A DNA stretch of 58,108 nucleotides from assembly GCA_947626985.1 (NCBI GenBank), contig CANQUG010000014.1, positions 1-58,108 of the forward strand. The letters are read 5' to 3'. Position 1 is the first letter of the stretch, and each line of letters opens with the position of its first letter. Below are positions 33,449 to 41,801 of the stretch, in pieces. The notes below the pieces were generated by a model. That model was given only the letters and a program-made list of their open reading frames with translations, was not told the DNA's origin and searched no databases. This DNA is from an uncultured Lachnospiraceae bacterium. GTDB taxonomy: Bacteria; Bacillota; Clostridia; Lachnospirales; Lachnospiraceae. A program made the translations under genes and the position numbers.

Positions 33449-36394
33449 ATGAAAAATAAAATCAGAAAAGGAAACAGAACGGTTGTTCTGGACGTAATAT
33501 TTATCGGAGCTCTGCTGCTGTTTATCGTCTATTCTTTCGTTATTTTTATGCGGGGCAACCGTCAGAGAATCATTGAGCAGAACAATAATTTTATTGAGGC
33601 TGCCACCACGGAAAGCGCGGCCCGGATCAACGATCTTGTGGTCCTGTCCCACCAGAATCTGGACATGATGGTCCGCCTGTACGGTTCCGTAATGTCTGAA
33701 CCGAGGGTGGACGCCTCCACCCTGAAGGAAATGATCGAGAGCTCTTCCTTTGACTATGTGGAGTTTATCTCGCCGGACGGGACCGATCTCACGGCGGAAG
33801 GACAGACCGCGGATCTGTCGGACAGGGAATATTTTCAGGACGGCATGCGGGGCAACAGCGGCAAATGCGTTATCTATAATTCCAGAATCACGAACGAAAC
33901 ATTGCTGATCTTTTATACCCCTTTTTATTATCAGGGAGAGATTATCGGCGTTCTCAGCGGAATTTTAAGGGGGGATACTCTCTCCTCCATTCTCTCCTCC
34001 AGCTATTTCGGCGTTCAGGCCAATTCCTATCTCCTGGAGGCTAATGGAAATGTGATTTTTTCCGTGGGCGATCGGTCCAGCCCGGAGAATATACTGGATT
34101 TCTTTCAGGAGCGCGGCCGTCTCTCCTCCGAAGATCAGGAAAAGCTGGAGAACGCTCTGAGCAGCGGCAGCTCCACCTCTTTTAACTATGCGGGCTCCAG
34201 CGGAGAAGGCAGCGCCTACATCACGGCCCTGGACGACGGGGACTGGACTCTGCTGCAGAACTTCCCCTCCTCATTGAACCAGTACATGGCCAAAGGCGCG
34301 GACTCCGCAGGCATGGTCCTTGAGATCAAGCTATTCGCGGCGTTTCTCGTTTACGTTATATATCTGATCATTAAAAATTCTCTTCAGAAGGAGCAGCTGG
34401 TATCCGAAAAGCAGGAAATTTCCCGGATCGTGGACACCGTTACCCAGCTGTTCACCCGGTTTTCCCTGGTGGATTTCGAAGAGGGCACCTACGAATATCT
34501 GGAGGATAAAAAAAGCAGCGCCCCGGAGAAGGGAAACTATGAGGATCTCATCCGCTATCTGGACGCCAGATATATCTCTGACGACGACAACGGAGAAAAA
34601 ATGAGCGTCATCATTTCCCGCGACTATGTACAGAAGCATCTGACCGAGGACGTGCCCTACCTCCAGTATGAATATCAGATCGATATGGGCGGGAAGCGCT
34701 GGGAAAACATTTCCGTCCTTTGCCTGAGGCGGAAGAACGGCGTTCCCTCCAGAGTTCTCTTTGCCATACAGGATGTGACCGCCCTGAAGGAACGGGAACT
34801 GGCTATCCGTCTTGCCCTGAAAAATGCAACTGAGGCGGCGGAGGCAGCCAACAGGGCGAAATCCGATTTTCTGGCCCGCATGTCCCACGATATCCGCACT
34901 CCCATGAACGCCATCATGGGAATGACAGCCGTGGCTGCCATGCATCTGGACGACCGTGAGCGTCTGATGGACTGCCTGGGCAAAATCACCATCTCCAGCC
35001 GCCATCTTCTGGCGCTGATCAACGATGTACTGGATATGTCCAAGATCGAGAGCGGCAAGGTGGTTCTGACGGAGGAACCCTTCAGCATGGCGGATATTGT
35101 GGAAGGCATCCTCACCATCATCCAGGCCCAGGTCAATGACAAACATCAGCAGCTGAAAGTACATATCTCCGATATCCGCCATGAAAAGGTTCTGGGAGAT
35201 ACCCTGCGACTGCGCCAGGTGTTCGTGAATATTCTGGGCAATGCGGTAAAATTTACCCCGGAAGGCGGAACCATCACCTTCTCCATCCGGGAGTGCGAAT
35301 CCGGTGTGCACGGCATCGGCTGTTATGAGTTTTCCTGCGAGGATACGGGCATGGGCATGAGCCAGGAGTTCCTGAAAACCATTTTTGATCCCTTCACCCG
35401 CTCCCGTAATTCCGTAACCCAGAATATTGAAGGAACCGGCCTGGGCATGTCCATCACCAGAAATATCGTCCGCATGATGGACGGCGACATTCACGTGGAA
35501 AGCACCCTGGGCAAAGGCTCGAAGTTCACCGTTCTGATCCATCTGAAGCTTCAGGAACAGGAAGCGGAAAATATTGAGGAGCTGGCAGATCTGAATATTC
35601 TCGTAGCGGACGACGATGAGGATTCCTGCATCAGCACCTGTGAGATTCTGGAAAGCATCGGAATGAACGCTCACTGGGTAATGAACGGAGAGGACGCTGT
35701 CCGTCAGACCGTAGAAGCCCACAGGACCGGCCAGGATTTTGCAGCGGTGATCCTTGACTGGAGGATGCCGGGGAAAGACGGCATCGAGACGGCGAAGGAG
35801 ATTCGCGAAACCATCGGGGACAACCTTCCCATCATCATTTTGTCTGCTTACGACTGGTCGGAGGCGGAGGCCCAGGCCCGGGAAGCGGGAATTCAGGCCT
35901 TTATCGAAAAGCCGCTGTTCCGCTCCCGCCTGATCTACGCCCTGAAGTCCGTTCTGGCTCAGAATGAAGAGTCGAAAGAGCTGGAAGTGGATGAGCTGAA
36001 AGGAGTCAGCTACGAAGGAAAACGGGTGCTTCTGGTGGAGGACAACGAGCTGAACCGGGAGATTGCCGGCGAACTCCTCTCCTTCATCGGCGTTACAGTG
36101 GAGGAAGCCTGGGACGGCCGGATGGCGGTGGAAATGGTCGAAAAAAGTACTCCATATTATTATGATCTGATCTTCATGGATATCCAGCTTCCCGTAATGA
36201 ACGGATATGAGGCATCACGAAATATCCGCAGTATGAACCGGCAGGATACGAAAAAAATCCCCATCGTGGCCATGAGCGCCAACGCCTTTGCCGACGATAT
36301 CCGGGAGGCCCGGGAAGCGGGAATGAACGACCATGTGGCGAAGCCGGTGGAGGTTTCCAGGCTGATGGAGGCTCTGGAGAAATGGCTTCACTAA
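33449..36394 (+). CDS. Hybrid sensor histidine kinase with two receiver domains
   Basis: Membrane-bound sensor kinase, 981 residues. Order: membrane segment (~15-35), extracytoplasmic dCache-like sensor (~40-285), second membrane segment (~293-312), a PAS-like region, HisKA with H480 in RMSHDIRTPMNA, HATPase (NAVKFTPEGG, DTGMGMS, GTGLGMSI), then two receivers with D770 in VILDWRMPG and D911 in IFMDIQLPV, both with intact Lys and Ser/Thr. There is no histidine phosphotransfer domain and no DNA-binding output, so a separate HPt or response regulator elsewhere is needed. ATG 33449 follows aaggag. No operon partner; its ligand is unknown. Confidence 0.88.
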   Translation: MKNKIRKGNRTVVLDVIFIGALLLFIVYSFVIFMRGNRQRIIEQNNNFIEAATTESAARINDLVVLSHQNLDMMVRLYGSVMSEPRVDASTLKEMIESSSFDYVEFISPDGTDLTAEGQTADLSDREYFQDGMRGNSGKCVIYNSRITNETLLIFYTPFYYQGEIIGVLSGILRGDTLSSILSSSYFGVQANSYLLEANGNVIFSVGDRSSPENILDFFQERGRLSSEDQEKLENALSSGSSTSFNYAGSSGEGSAYITALDDGDWTLLQNFPSSLNQYMAKGADSAGMVLEIKLFAAFLVYVIYLIIKNSLQKEQLVSEKQEISRIVDTVTQLFTRFSLVDFEEGTYEYLEDKKSSAPEKGNYEDLIRYLDARYISDDDNGEKMSVIISRDYVQKHLTEDVPYLQYEYQIDMGGKRWENISVLCLRRKNGVPSRVLFAIQDVTALKERELAIRLALKNATEAAEAANRAKSDFLARMSHDIRTPMNAIMGMTAVAAMHLDDRERLMDCLGKITISSRHLLALINDVLDMSKIESGKVVLTEEPFSMADIVEGILTIIQAQVNDKHQQLKVHISDIRHEKVLGDTLRLRQVFVNILGNAVKFTPEGGTITFSIRECESGVHGIGCYEFSCEDTGMGMSQEFLKTIFDPFTRSRNSVTQNIEGTGLGMSITRNIVRMMDGDIHVESTLGKGSKFTVLIHLKLQEQEAENIEELADLNILVADDDEDSCISTCEILESIGMNAHWVMNGEDAVRQTVEAHRTGQDFAAVILDWRMPGKDGIETAKEIRETIGDNLPIIILSAYDWSEAEAQAREAGIQAFIEKPLFRSRLIYALKSVLAQNEESKELEVDELKGVSYEGKRVLLVEDNELNREIAGELLSFIGVTVEEAWDGRMAVEMVEKSTPYYYDLIFMDIQLPVMNGYEASRNIRSMNRQDTKKIPIVAMSANAFADDIREAREAGMNDHVAKPVEVSRLMEALEKWLH

Positions 36395-36431
36395 AAAAAC
36401 TGCAGTTCTGCTTTTGTATACGGATAGTCAA

Positions 36432-36456
36432 AGAGGGCGGATTTTCTCCGCCCTCT
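36432..36456 (+). terminator. Hairpin after the hybrid kinase gene
   Basis: Perfect arms agagggcgga and tccgccctct around ttttc, without a T run. It lies between the kinase gene and the convergent P-type ATPase gene and may act as a weak bidirectional terminator. Confidence 0.55.
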
Positions 36457-36471
36457 CGCATAAACCGTTAT

Positions 36472-36517
36472 CCCTTCTCTCGCAATGTTACATAAACCCT
36501 TCTCTCGCAATGTTACA
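36472..36517. repeat. 25-bp tandem duplication
   Basis: The string cccttctctcgcaatgttac occurs at 36472 and again at 36497, each followed by an A-rich end. It lies in the 246-base gap between the kinase and ATPase genes and overlaps no gene. Confidence 0.6.
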
Positions 36518-36640
36518 ATAAAATGGAAGGAAGTCAATATTTTCATCCAAATGTTTCTTATTGCGCATGAGAACGGAGAAAAATTCATATCACATTCGCG
36601 CTGCAAATGACAATAGATTTCAGTTTTCAGAAGATGGGAT

Positions 36641-38713
36641 TTACAGCAGATTCCGCATGCTTTTCAGGCTGATCGCCAGCGTGGAGGTGTTGTGACAGAG
36701 GGCCGATACGGAAGGCGTAATCATTCCCGCGACTCCCAGCGCGATCAGCGCTCCGTTGATTCCCACAATGCTCCGGTAATTGGAATGGATCCTTCTCATC
36801 AGGCCGTCCGACAGCGCTTTCAGAGTCACCAGAGCTTCCAGTTCATCTGCGGAAACAGTGACGTCCGCGATCTCCCTGGCGATTTCTGCCCCGTCGCTTA
36901 CCGCGATTCCCACATCGGCGGCCGACAGCGCCGGAGAATCGTTGATGCCGTCCCCCACCATGATCACAGTCTCACCGGCCGCCTTCTGCTTCTCAATGTA
37001 GGCCGCCTTATCCTGGGGCAGCACTTCGGAGTAGTACTCGTCCACGCCAATTTTTTCGGCTATGGCGGAGGCTGTCCTCTCGCTGTCCCCGGTCATCATT
37101 ACCACTTTTCTGATACCGGTCTTTTTCAGCCGTCTGATTACCTCAGAGGCCTCCTCCCGAAGCGGATCTTCGATACAGATCACCGCCGCCAGCTGATGAT
37201 CCACAGCCATGTACAGGTGGGAATATTCTGTGGGAAGACTGTCAAACAGCTCCTGCTTTCCGTCGGGAATCCTGCATTGCTCATCCTCAAACACAAAATG
37301 ATAGCTGCCGATGACTACCTTCTTATCATCGATAGAGGAAGAAATCCCGTGTGCCACCACATAGTTTACCCGGGAATGCATCTCCTCATGATCCAGCCCC
37401 AGACTGCGGGCGGCCTGGACTACCGCTTTGGCCATGGAGTGGGGGAAATGCTCCTCCAGACAGGCAGCAACCCGCAGCAGATCCTCCTTTGTTCCTCCCC
37501 GGAAGACTACTACGTCCTTTACGGTGGGCTTTGCCCTGGTAAGGGTGCCTGTTTTATCGAAGACCACGACGGTGGCGTCCGCGACGGCTTCCATGTATTT
37601 GCCGCCCTTTACTGTCATATGATGGGCGCCTGCCTCCCTGATGGCCGACAATACGGAGACGGGCATAGCCAGCTTCAGAGCGCAGGAGAAATCCACCATC
37701 AGAACCGCCAGCGCCCTGGCGGTATTTCTCGTGAGAAGATAGGTGAGGGCCGTTCCGCCGAGGGTCCAGGGCACCAGCCTGTCCGCGAGACTTTCCGCCC
37801 TGCTCTCCAGAGACGACTTCAGCTTCTCCGATTCCTCGATCATGCGCACAATGCTCTCATACCTGGTGGAGCCGGAAACAGCCTTCACGGAAATGGTCAG
37901 TTCCCCCTCCTCCACCACTGTTCCCGCATAAACATATTTATGTATATTTTTCTGTACGGGAAGGGATTCGCCGGTCATGGAAGACTGATTCACCATGGCT
38001 TCCCCCTCGGTCACAATGCCGTCGAAGGGGATGACATTGCCCATATGAACCACAACCTCGTCACCCTCCGCGATATCTTTGGAGGGCACCAGAATCTCCT
38101 GTCCGCCTACCTTCTTCCATACCCTGGTAACCTTCAGGGACATGCTCCGGGCAAGATCTCCCACCGATTTTTTGTGGGTCCATTCCTCCAGAAGTTCTCC
38201 GATTCCTAGGAGAAACATAATGGATCCCGCGGTATTATAATTGCCCCGGAATACGGATACGCCGATGGCCGCAGCATCCAGAACCTCTACCTCCAGCCTG
38301 CCTCTGGCCAGGCAGCGAAGACCCTTCCACAGATAACGGATGGAACATACGCTGTTATACACTGCCTGGGCCGGCACGGGAAGAAAGCATTTCGTGGCCG
38401 CGCGGATCAGGGTTTTCTGAATCAGCTTCTCCTTGTATTCCGCGTTCAGTTCTCTGGCGCTGTTGTCCAGAAACCCGTCCGGAACATGGACCTTTTCCAT
38501 GGAAAAGCGTTTCAGAATCTGCAGGATTTCCTCCCGGCTGCAGTCATATAAAACGGCGGCATCCGCTGTTCTCTCATACACCCTGGCGCCGATCACACCG
38601 GGCTGATTCTGGATATAATAAAGAAACGTATCCGCCTCTCTGCCGGTCATCCGCCGGATAAAAAAATGGATGCGGATACGTCCTCTGATCTCATGTTTAA
38701 TCAGAAATTTCAC
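36641..38713 (-). CDS. P1B-type heavy-metal-transporting ATPase
   Basis: Membrane cation pump, 690 residues. The phosphorylation site is D386 in FDKTGTLT, with the actuator TGESLPV and the hinge GDGINDSPAL. The membrane metal site carries DFSCALKLAMP (C344) instead of the CPC of copper pumps, pointing away from Cu/Ag; the metal is not determined. The first 75 residues resemble a metal-binding HMA-like fold without a CxxC motif. It is the last gene of an operon with a Fur-like protein, a 26-residue peptide and a DUF6110-like protein. Manganese, iron, cobalt or zinc export are possible; the DtxR-type operator suggests iron or manganese. Confidence 0.88.
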   Translation of the reverse strand: MKFLIKHEIRGRIRIHFFIRRMTGREADTFLYYIQNQPGVIGARVYERTADAAVLYDCSREEILQILKRFSMEKVHVPDGFLDNSARELNAEYKEKLIQKTLIRAATKCFLPVPAQAVYNSVCSIRYLWKGLRCLARGRLEVEVLDAAAIGVSVFRGNYNTAGSIMFLLGIGELLEEWTHKKSVGDLARSMSLKVTRVWKKVGGQEILVPSKDIAEGDEVVVHMGNVIPFDGIVTEGEAMVNQSSMTGESLPVQKNIHKYVYAGTVVEEGELTISVKAVSGSTRYESIVRMIEESEKLKSSLESRAESLADRLVPWTLGGTALTYLLTRNTARALAVLMVDFSCALKLAMPVSVLSAIREAGAHHMTVKGGKYMEAVADATVVVFDKTGTLTRAKPTVKDVVVFRGGTKEDLLRVAACLEEHFPHSMAKAVVQAARSLGLDHEEMHSRVNYVVAHGISSSIDDKKVVIGSYHFVFEDEQCRIPDGKQELFDSLPTEYSHLYMAVDHQLAAVICIEDPLREEASEVIRRLKKTGIRKVVMMTGDSERTASAIAEKIGVDEYYSEVLPQDKAAYIEKQKAAGETVIMVGDGINDSPALSAADVGIAVSDGAEIAREIADVTVSADELEALVTLKALSDGLMRRIHSNYRSIVGINGALIALGVAGMITPSVSALCHNTSTLAISLKSMRNLL

Positions 38714-38807
38714 AGGAAAACCTCCTTAAAATTCCTTTTGTTATTCTGTCCATTTCACAGGCAGATTTTCAATTCCCTTTATGATTCAGCCTGTTCTTCA
38801 GATGGAT

Positions 38808-39125
38808 TTACTCTTCGGTTTCTTGTGCAGCTTCTTCTGCCGTTTCTTCTTCTGCTTCTTCCGCATCTGATTCATCCTGCATTTTTGCCGCAGCCGCCGC
38901 ATACCGCTCTTCATTGATCTGCACTGCTTCCGCATAAATGTCCTCTGCGTTTTCCTGCACTGCGGCAGCGGTGTTCATCACACAGTCCTTCGCCCGCAGA
39001 ACCGCAGCTGTACAGCTGGTATATACCTTTTTTGCGTCGTCGCTGGTGAGAATTTTCACTCCCGCCGTACCGAATAAAACGCCGCCCAGAAAAAGTCCCA
39101 GTTTCTTCACGTCAAAAAATTCCAT
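38808..39125 (-). CDS. DUF6110-like small protein of the metal operon
   Basis: 105 residues. The N-terminus KKLGLFLGGVLFGTAGVKIL is a membrane-inserting segment, then a helical part (KVYTSCTAAVLRAKDCVMNT) and a Glu- and Ala-rich acidic tail of about 40 residues. It resembles the DUF6110 family that regularly accompanies this type of P1B ATPase. A role as membrane partner or metal buffer of the pump is inference from gene order. Two cysteines and the acidic tail could bind metal. Confidence 0.72.
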   Translation of the reverse strand: MEFFDVKKLGLFLGGVLFGTAGVKILTSDDAKKVYTSCTAAVLRAKDCVMNTAAAVQENAEDIYAEAVQINEERYAAAAAKMQDESDAEEAEEETAEEAAQETEE

Positions 39126-39167
39126 AGTCTCTTCTCCTTTTCTCTTTTTGTAACGGGACAGCGATTT

Positions 39168-39248
39168 TTATTTATGCTTATGTCCGGTGTAGATCAGCAT
39201 AAGCATACAGACAACCATCGCTCCCGCCCAGAATTTGTGTTGTTTCAT
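39168..39248 (-). CDS. 26-residue membrane peptide of the metal operon
   Basis: The peptide starts MKQHKFWAGAM, passes through one hydrophobic helix (VVCMLMLIY) and ends TGHKHK. An aaggaggtttcctg ribosome binding site precedes the ATG. It resembles the DUF6219 family of tiny proteins found next to DUF6110 and P-type ATPase genes. The histidines at both ends might contact metal. Too short for most gene finders; the site and conserved position support it. Confidence 0.68.
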   Translation of the reverse strand: MKQHKFWAGAMVVCMLMLIYTGHKHK

Positions 39249-39346
39249 CAGGAAACCTCCTTTGTCTCTCACCCGGTTCCGTCCTTTTTGCGGGTGGTAA
39301 ACGTATCATAAACAGCGGGGTATCTGTTAGTCAAATATAACATCCG

Positions 39347-39628
39347 TTATTGAGAAATCTTCTCATTTTCCTCCCCGTCCTCCCCGTTTTCCTCTTCCTC
39401 GTAAACGATCCTGCGGCTGATGACACCGATCTCCTCCAGGGCATTTACCATCCGGTACACGGTGGCGATTCCGATTTTTTCGTCCAGCCGGATGGCCTGA
39501 TAATAGATTTCCTTACAGGTGGAACAGTGATTTTCCAGAATGATATCCAGTATAAGCTGCCTCTGCCTGGTGATACGGCAGCCGTTCTTTCTCAGCTTTT
39601 CCACGATCTGTTCCTTTTGATTTTCCAC
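39347..39628 (-). CDS. Truncated Fur-family protein (DNA-binding domain only)
   Basis: 93 residues: the winged helix of a Fur-type repressor (GCRITRQRQLILDIILEN, STCKEIYYQAIRLDEKIGIATVYR split over residues ~15-60) followed by a short acidic tail. The C-terminal dimerisation domain with the metal sites is missing, so dimerisation and metal sensing must differ from a normal Fur (about 140 residues). Whether this is a natural short family member or a decayed gene is not clear, but the frame is clean and the position at the head of the operon argues for function. Start is GTG at 39628, behind aaaggag. Confidence 0.78.
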   Translation of the reverse strand: MENQKEQIVEKLRKNGCRITRQRQLILDIILENHCSTCKEIYYQAIRLDEKIGIATVYRMVNALEEIGVISRRIVYEEEENGEDGEENEKISQ

Positions 39629-39660
39629 TTTCAGGCTCCTTTGTTACAATTTCTCTAGTG

Positions 39661-39676
39661 GTTAGTATACGCTAAC
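39661..39676. promoter_or_regulatory. DtxR-like dyad over the metal-operon promoter
   Basis: GTTAG, six bases, CTAAC: a perfect 5-bp inverted repeat resembling the core of DtxR/IdeR boxes (TTAGnnTAGnCTAnnCTAA type). It covers the -10 box of the Fur-like/ATPase operon, 200 bases from the divergent DtxR-type regulator gene. Confidence 0.55.
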
Positions 39677-39692
39677 TATAAAAGACAGTCAA
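39664..39692 (-). promoter_or_regulatory. Promoter of the metal operon
   Basis: Minus strand TTGACT (plus 39687-39692), 17-base spacer, TATACT (plus 39664-39669). The -10 box lies inside the DtxR-like dyad. Confidence 0.7.
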
Positions 39693-39739
39693 GGAAAATT
39701 GCCGGTGTACATGATAATTTTTTATCAATAAAAGAATGT

Positions 39740-39768
39740 TTGCCGTGAAGAAGGTTCTGTGTTATACT
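39740..39768 (+). promoter_or_regulatory. Promoter of the DtxR-type regulator gene
   Basis: TTGCCG at 39740-39745, 17-base spacer, TATACT at 39763-39768. Confidence 0.6.
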
Positions 39769-39873
39769 GGTAATTACAGGATGGAAAGTAAAAAGTCATT
39801 GTTTTTTTCCACAGAATGAAAAGCTTCAGATATTTTCCATCAGAATATAATGAGAAACAGAGGTGACAGAAAC

Positions 39874-40248
39874 ATGACCCATTCCAATGAATCTGCTGAA
39901 AACTATCTGGAAACTATTTTGATCCTGAGCAAGAGCCATCCTGTGGTTCGTTCTGTGGATATCGCCACGGAGCTGGATTTTAAGAAACCCAGCGTCAGCG
40001 TAGCCATGAAGAAGCTTCGCCAGAGCAATCACATTCAGGTTTCTCCTGAGGGATACATTACCCTGACCGAGTCCGGCAGGGAAATCGCTGAACGAATCTA
40101 TGAACGCCACAGATTTTTGTCCTCTTGGCTGGCCAATATCGGGGTGGATCCGGAGATTGCGGCGCAGGACGCCTGCAGAATGGAGCACGTGATCAGCGCG
40201 GAGAGTTTTGAAGCCATTAAGAAGTTTCTGGCGGATAAAGAAGCATAA
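39874..40248 (+). CDS. DtxR/MntR-family metal-dependent repressor
   Basis: 124 residues: N-terminal winged helix (VRSVDIATELDFKKPSVSVAMKKL) and dimerisation/metal domain; the SH3-like third domain of DtxR is absent, as in MntR. Metal ligands are recognisable in SAENYLE, RHRFL and DACRMEHVIS; the Cys of the last motif corresponds to C102 of DtxR, where MntR has Glu, so the site is DtxR-like. ATG 39874 follows gaggtga by 8 bases; the upstream ATG at 39850 lacks a site. It is divergent from the P-type ATPase operon, whose promoter bears a DtxR-like dyad, and probably represses it with Fe or Mn. Confidence 0.85.
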   Translation: MTHSNESAENYLETILILSKSHPVVRSVDIATELDFKKPSVSVAMKKLRQSNHIQVSPEGYITLTESGREIAERIYERHRFLSSWLANIGVDPEIAAQDACRMEHVISAESFEAIKKFLADKEA

Positions 40249-40266
40249 AAATGAAGCATAGAAAAG

Positions 40267-40325
40267 GCATAAAAACGGGGAGACTCTTATCCGGAATCTC
40301 CCTGTTTTTATGCTTCATTACTTTA
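40267..40325. terminator. Bidirectional terminator between regulator and his genes
   Basis: A 17-bp stem (gcataaaaacggggaga against tctccctgtttttatgc, one wobble) extended by gaagcat/atgcttc, with T-rich flanks on both strands. It separates the convergent DtxR-type gene and the his operon. Confidence 0.85.
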
Positions 40326-40379
40326 TTTTTTTCGATTCTCCCGGATTTTGGAATTCATACGTCCAAAGTCATTTCGCAT

Positions 40380-41663
40380 CTATCGTCTGGCCAGTTCTCT
40401 GGTGATATCCTCCCAGGTCACCTGCTTTTCCGCCATAAGCACCATCACGTGATAGAGAAAATCCGAAATCTCGTATTTGATCTCCTCCCTGTCAGGATTT
40501 TTGGCGGCGATAATAATCTCCGTACACTCCTCTCCCACCTTTTTCAGGATCTTGTCCATACCCTTATCAAAGAGGTAATTGGTGTAGGAACCCTCCTTGG
40601 GATGTTCTTTCCTGTCCAGAATCACGTCGTACACATTCTGGAAAACTCTCAGAGGATTGGTGTCGTCGTATTCCTTTTTCATCAGCGGCTTAAAGAAGCA
40701 GCTCCGGCTGCCCGTATGACAGGCGGCTCCCACCTGAGCCACCTTAGCCAGTATCGTATCGTTGTCGCAGTCCAGGGTGAGGGATTTTACATACTGAAAA
40801 TGACCGGAGGTCAGTCCTTTGATCCACAGCTCCTGACGGCTGCGGCTCCAGTAAGTCATTTTTCCCGTTTTCAGGGTGGTGCGGAAAGCCTCTTCGTTCA
40901 TATAGGCCACCATCAGCACCTCATCTGTGCGGTAATCCTGCACCACCACGGGGATCAGTCCGTCCCCGTTCAGCTTGAATTCCTCCCAGGGAATACTGCT
41001 CTCGAAGGTATTTACGGAAATTCCTGCCTCTCTGCAGACGTCCTTGAAGGTCAGAAGAGAATTCTGAACAGCGCTCACAAAGGAGCCGCTCAGACCTCCC
41101 ACAGCATCGCTTCTGAGAAGATCCAGCAGCACGTTTTCACGGGTTTCAAGGGTGTGAAGAATTACCGGAATGGAGGAAATCTTCGCAATGGAATCCTGAA
41201 CGGAATCCAGCGCCAGAACCGAACCGGCGAACTCCTCGATCAGCTGCTGATGCTCCGCAAACTCTCCCTCGGAGGAGATGCTCACTGCCATTTTTTCCTT
41301 CCCGAACCGTTTGGAAACCTCCTCCAGAAGGGCTACATTACTCTCCTTGGAGAAGTTCAGAACCACCCTGGCGCAGCCTGCGTAGATGAGCTTTTTCACG
41401 TCCTCCATGCGGGCGATATTCCCTGCGGCGATCACGGGGATTTCCGCGATTTCGCAGATATCCCGGATCTTCCCGATGGCCTGGTCATGCTCTTTGTCCC
41501 CGGAGGAAAAGTCGAATACCAGGAGCTCGTCGGCGCCGTTGTCGCTGTAATATCTGGTAAGCTCCTCCACGTTCCCGCTCTCAAAAAGATTTCTCTGCCC
41601 GAAGCCCGCGACGGCTTTGCCGGACTGAAGGTAAAGGCATGGAATCATCCGTTTTTTTGTCAT
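40380..41663 (-). CDS. hisIE: HisIE fused to an N-terminal HisF-like domain
   Basis: 427 residues. The C-terminal two thirds are the bifunctional histidine enzymes: HisI (PRA-CH, ~210-320, with LDCDND and [10 protein letters not shown] zinc ligands) and HisE (PRA-PH, ~330-427, [13 protein letters not shown]). They convert phosphoribosyl-ATP to ProFAR, steps two and three of histidine synthesis. Residues 1-205 are a HisA/HisF-type half barrel aligned one-to-one with HisF, but the catalytic D11 is Y11 and D130 is S130, so no cyclase activity is expected; D51 and one phosphate-binding region are kept in altered form. Start 41663 is chosen because aaggag lies 7 bases before it. Last gene of the his operon. 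Confidence 0.88.
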   Translation of the reverse strand: MTKKRMIPCLYLQSGKAVAGFGQRNLFESGNVEELTRYYSDNGADELLVFDFSSGDKEHDQAIGKIRDICEIAEIPVIAAGNIARMEDVKKLIYAGCARVVLNFSKESNVALLEEVSKRFGKEKMAVSISSEGEFAEHQQLIEEFAGSVLALDSVQDSIAKISSIPVILHTLETRENVLLDLLRSDAVGGLSGSFVSAVQNSLLTFKDVCREAGISVNTFESSIPWEEFKLNGDGLIPVVVQDYRTDEVLMVAYMNEEAFRTTLKTGKMTYWSRSRQELWIKGLTSGHFQYVKSLTLDCDNDTILAKVAQVGAACHTGSRSCFFKPLMKKEYDDTNPLRVFQNVYDVILDRKEHPKEGSYTNYLFDKGMDKILKKVGEECTEIIIAAKNPDREEIKYEISDFLYHVMVLMAEKQVTWEDITRELARR

Positions 41664-41701
41664 AATCATTCTCCTTATGAATTTTTTCGGCTGCACATTC
41701 G

Positions 41702-41776
41702 GCGGCGATCCGCCTGAAAACCAGCTGCCCGAAGGCGATCCGCCTGAAGACCACTCATCAGAAGGCCATCTGTTTG
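41702..41776. repeat. Five 15-bp tandem units between hisB and hisIE
   Basis: Units of 15 bases each ending in gaa on the plus strand; the first and third are identical (ggcgatccgcctgaa at 41702 and 41732), the others diverged. They fill the gap in the his operon and would be transcribed as part of it. In one plus-strand frame they read as acidic pentapeptides, but there is no sign of translation. Confidence 0.6.
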
Positions 41777-41801
41777 AAGAGCAGTCCGGTCAGACTTTCT
41801 C

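Noticed and set aside
36692-38209. 505-codon plus-strand open frame opposite the P-type ATPase
   Set aside because: The minus strand has all P-type ATPase motifs; the plus frame is a shadow.
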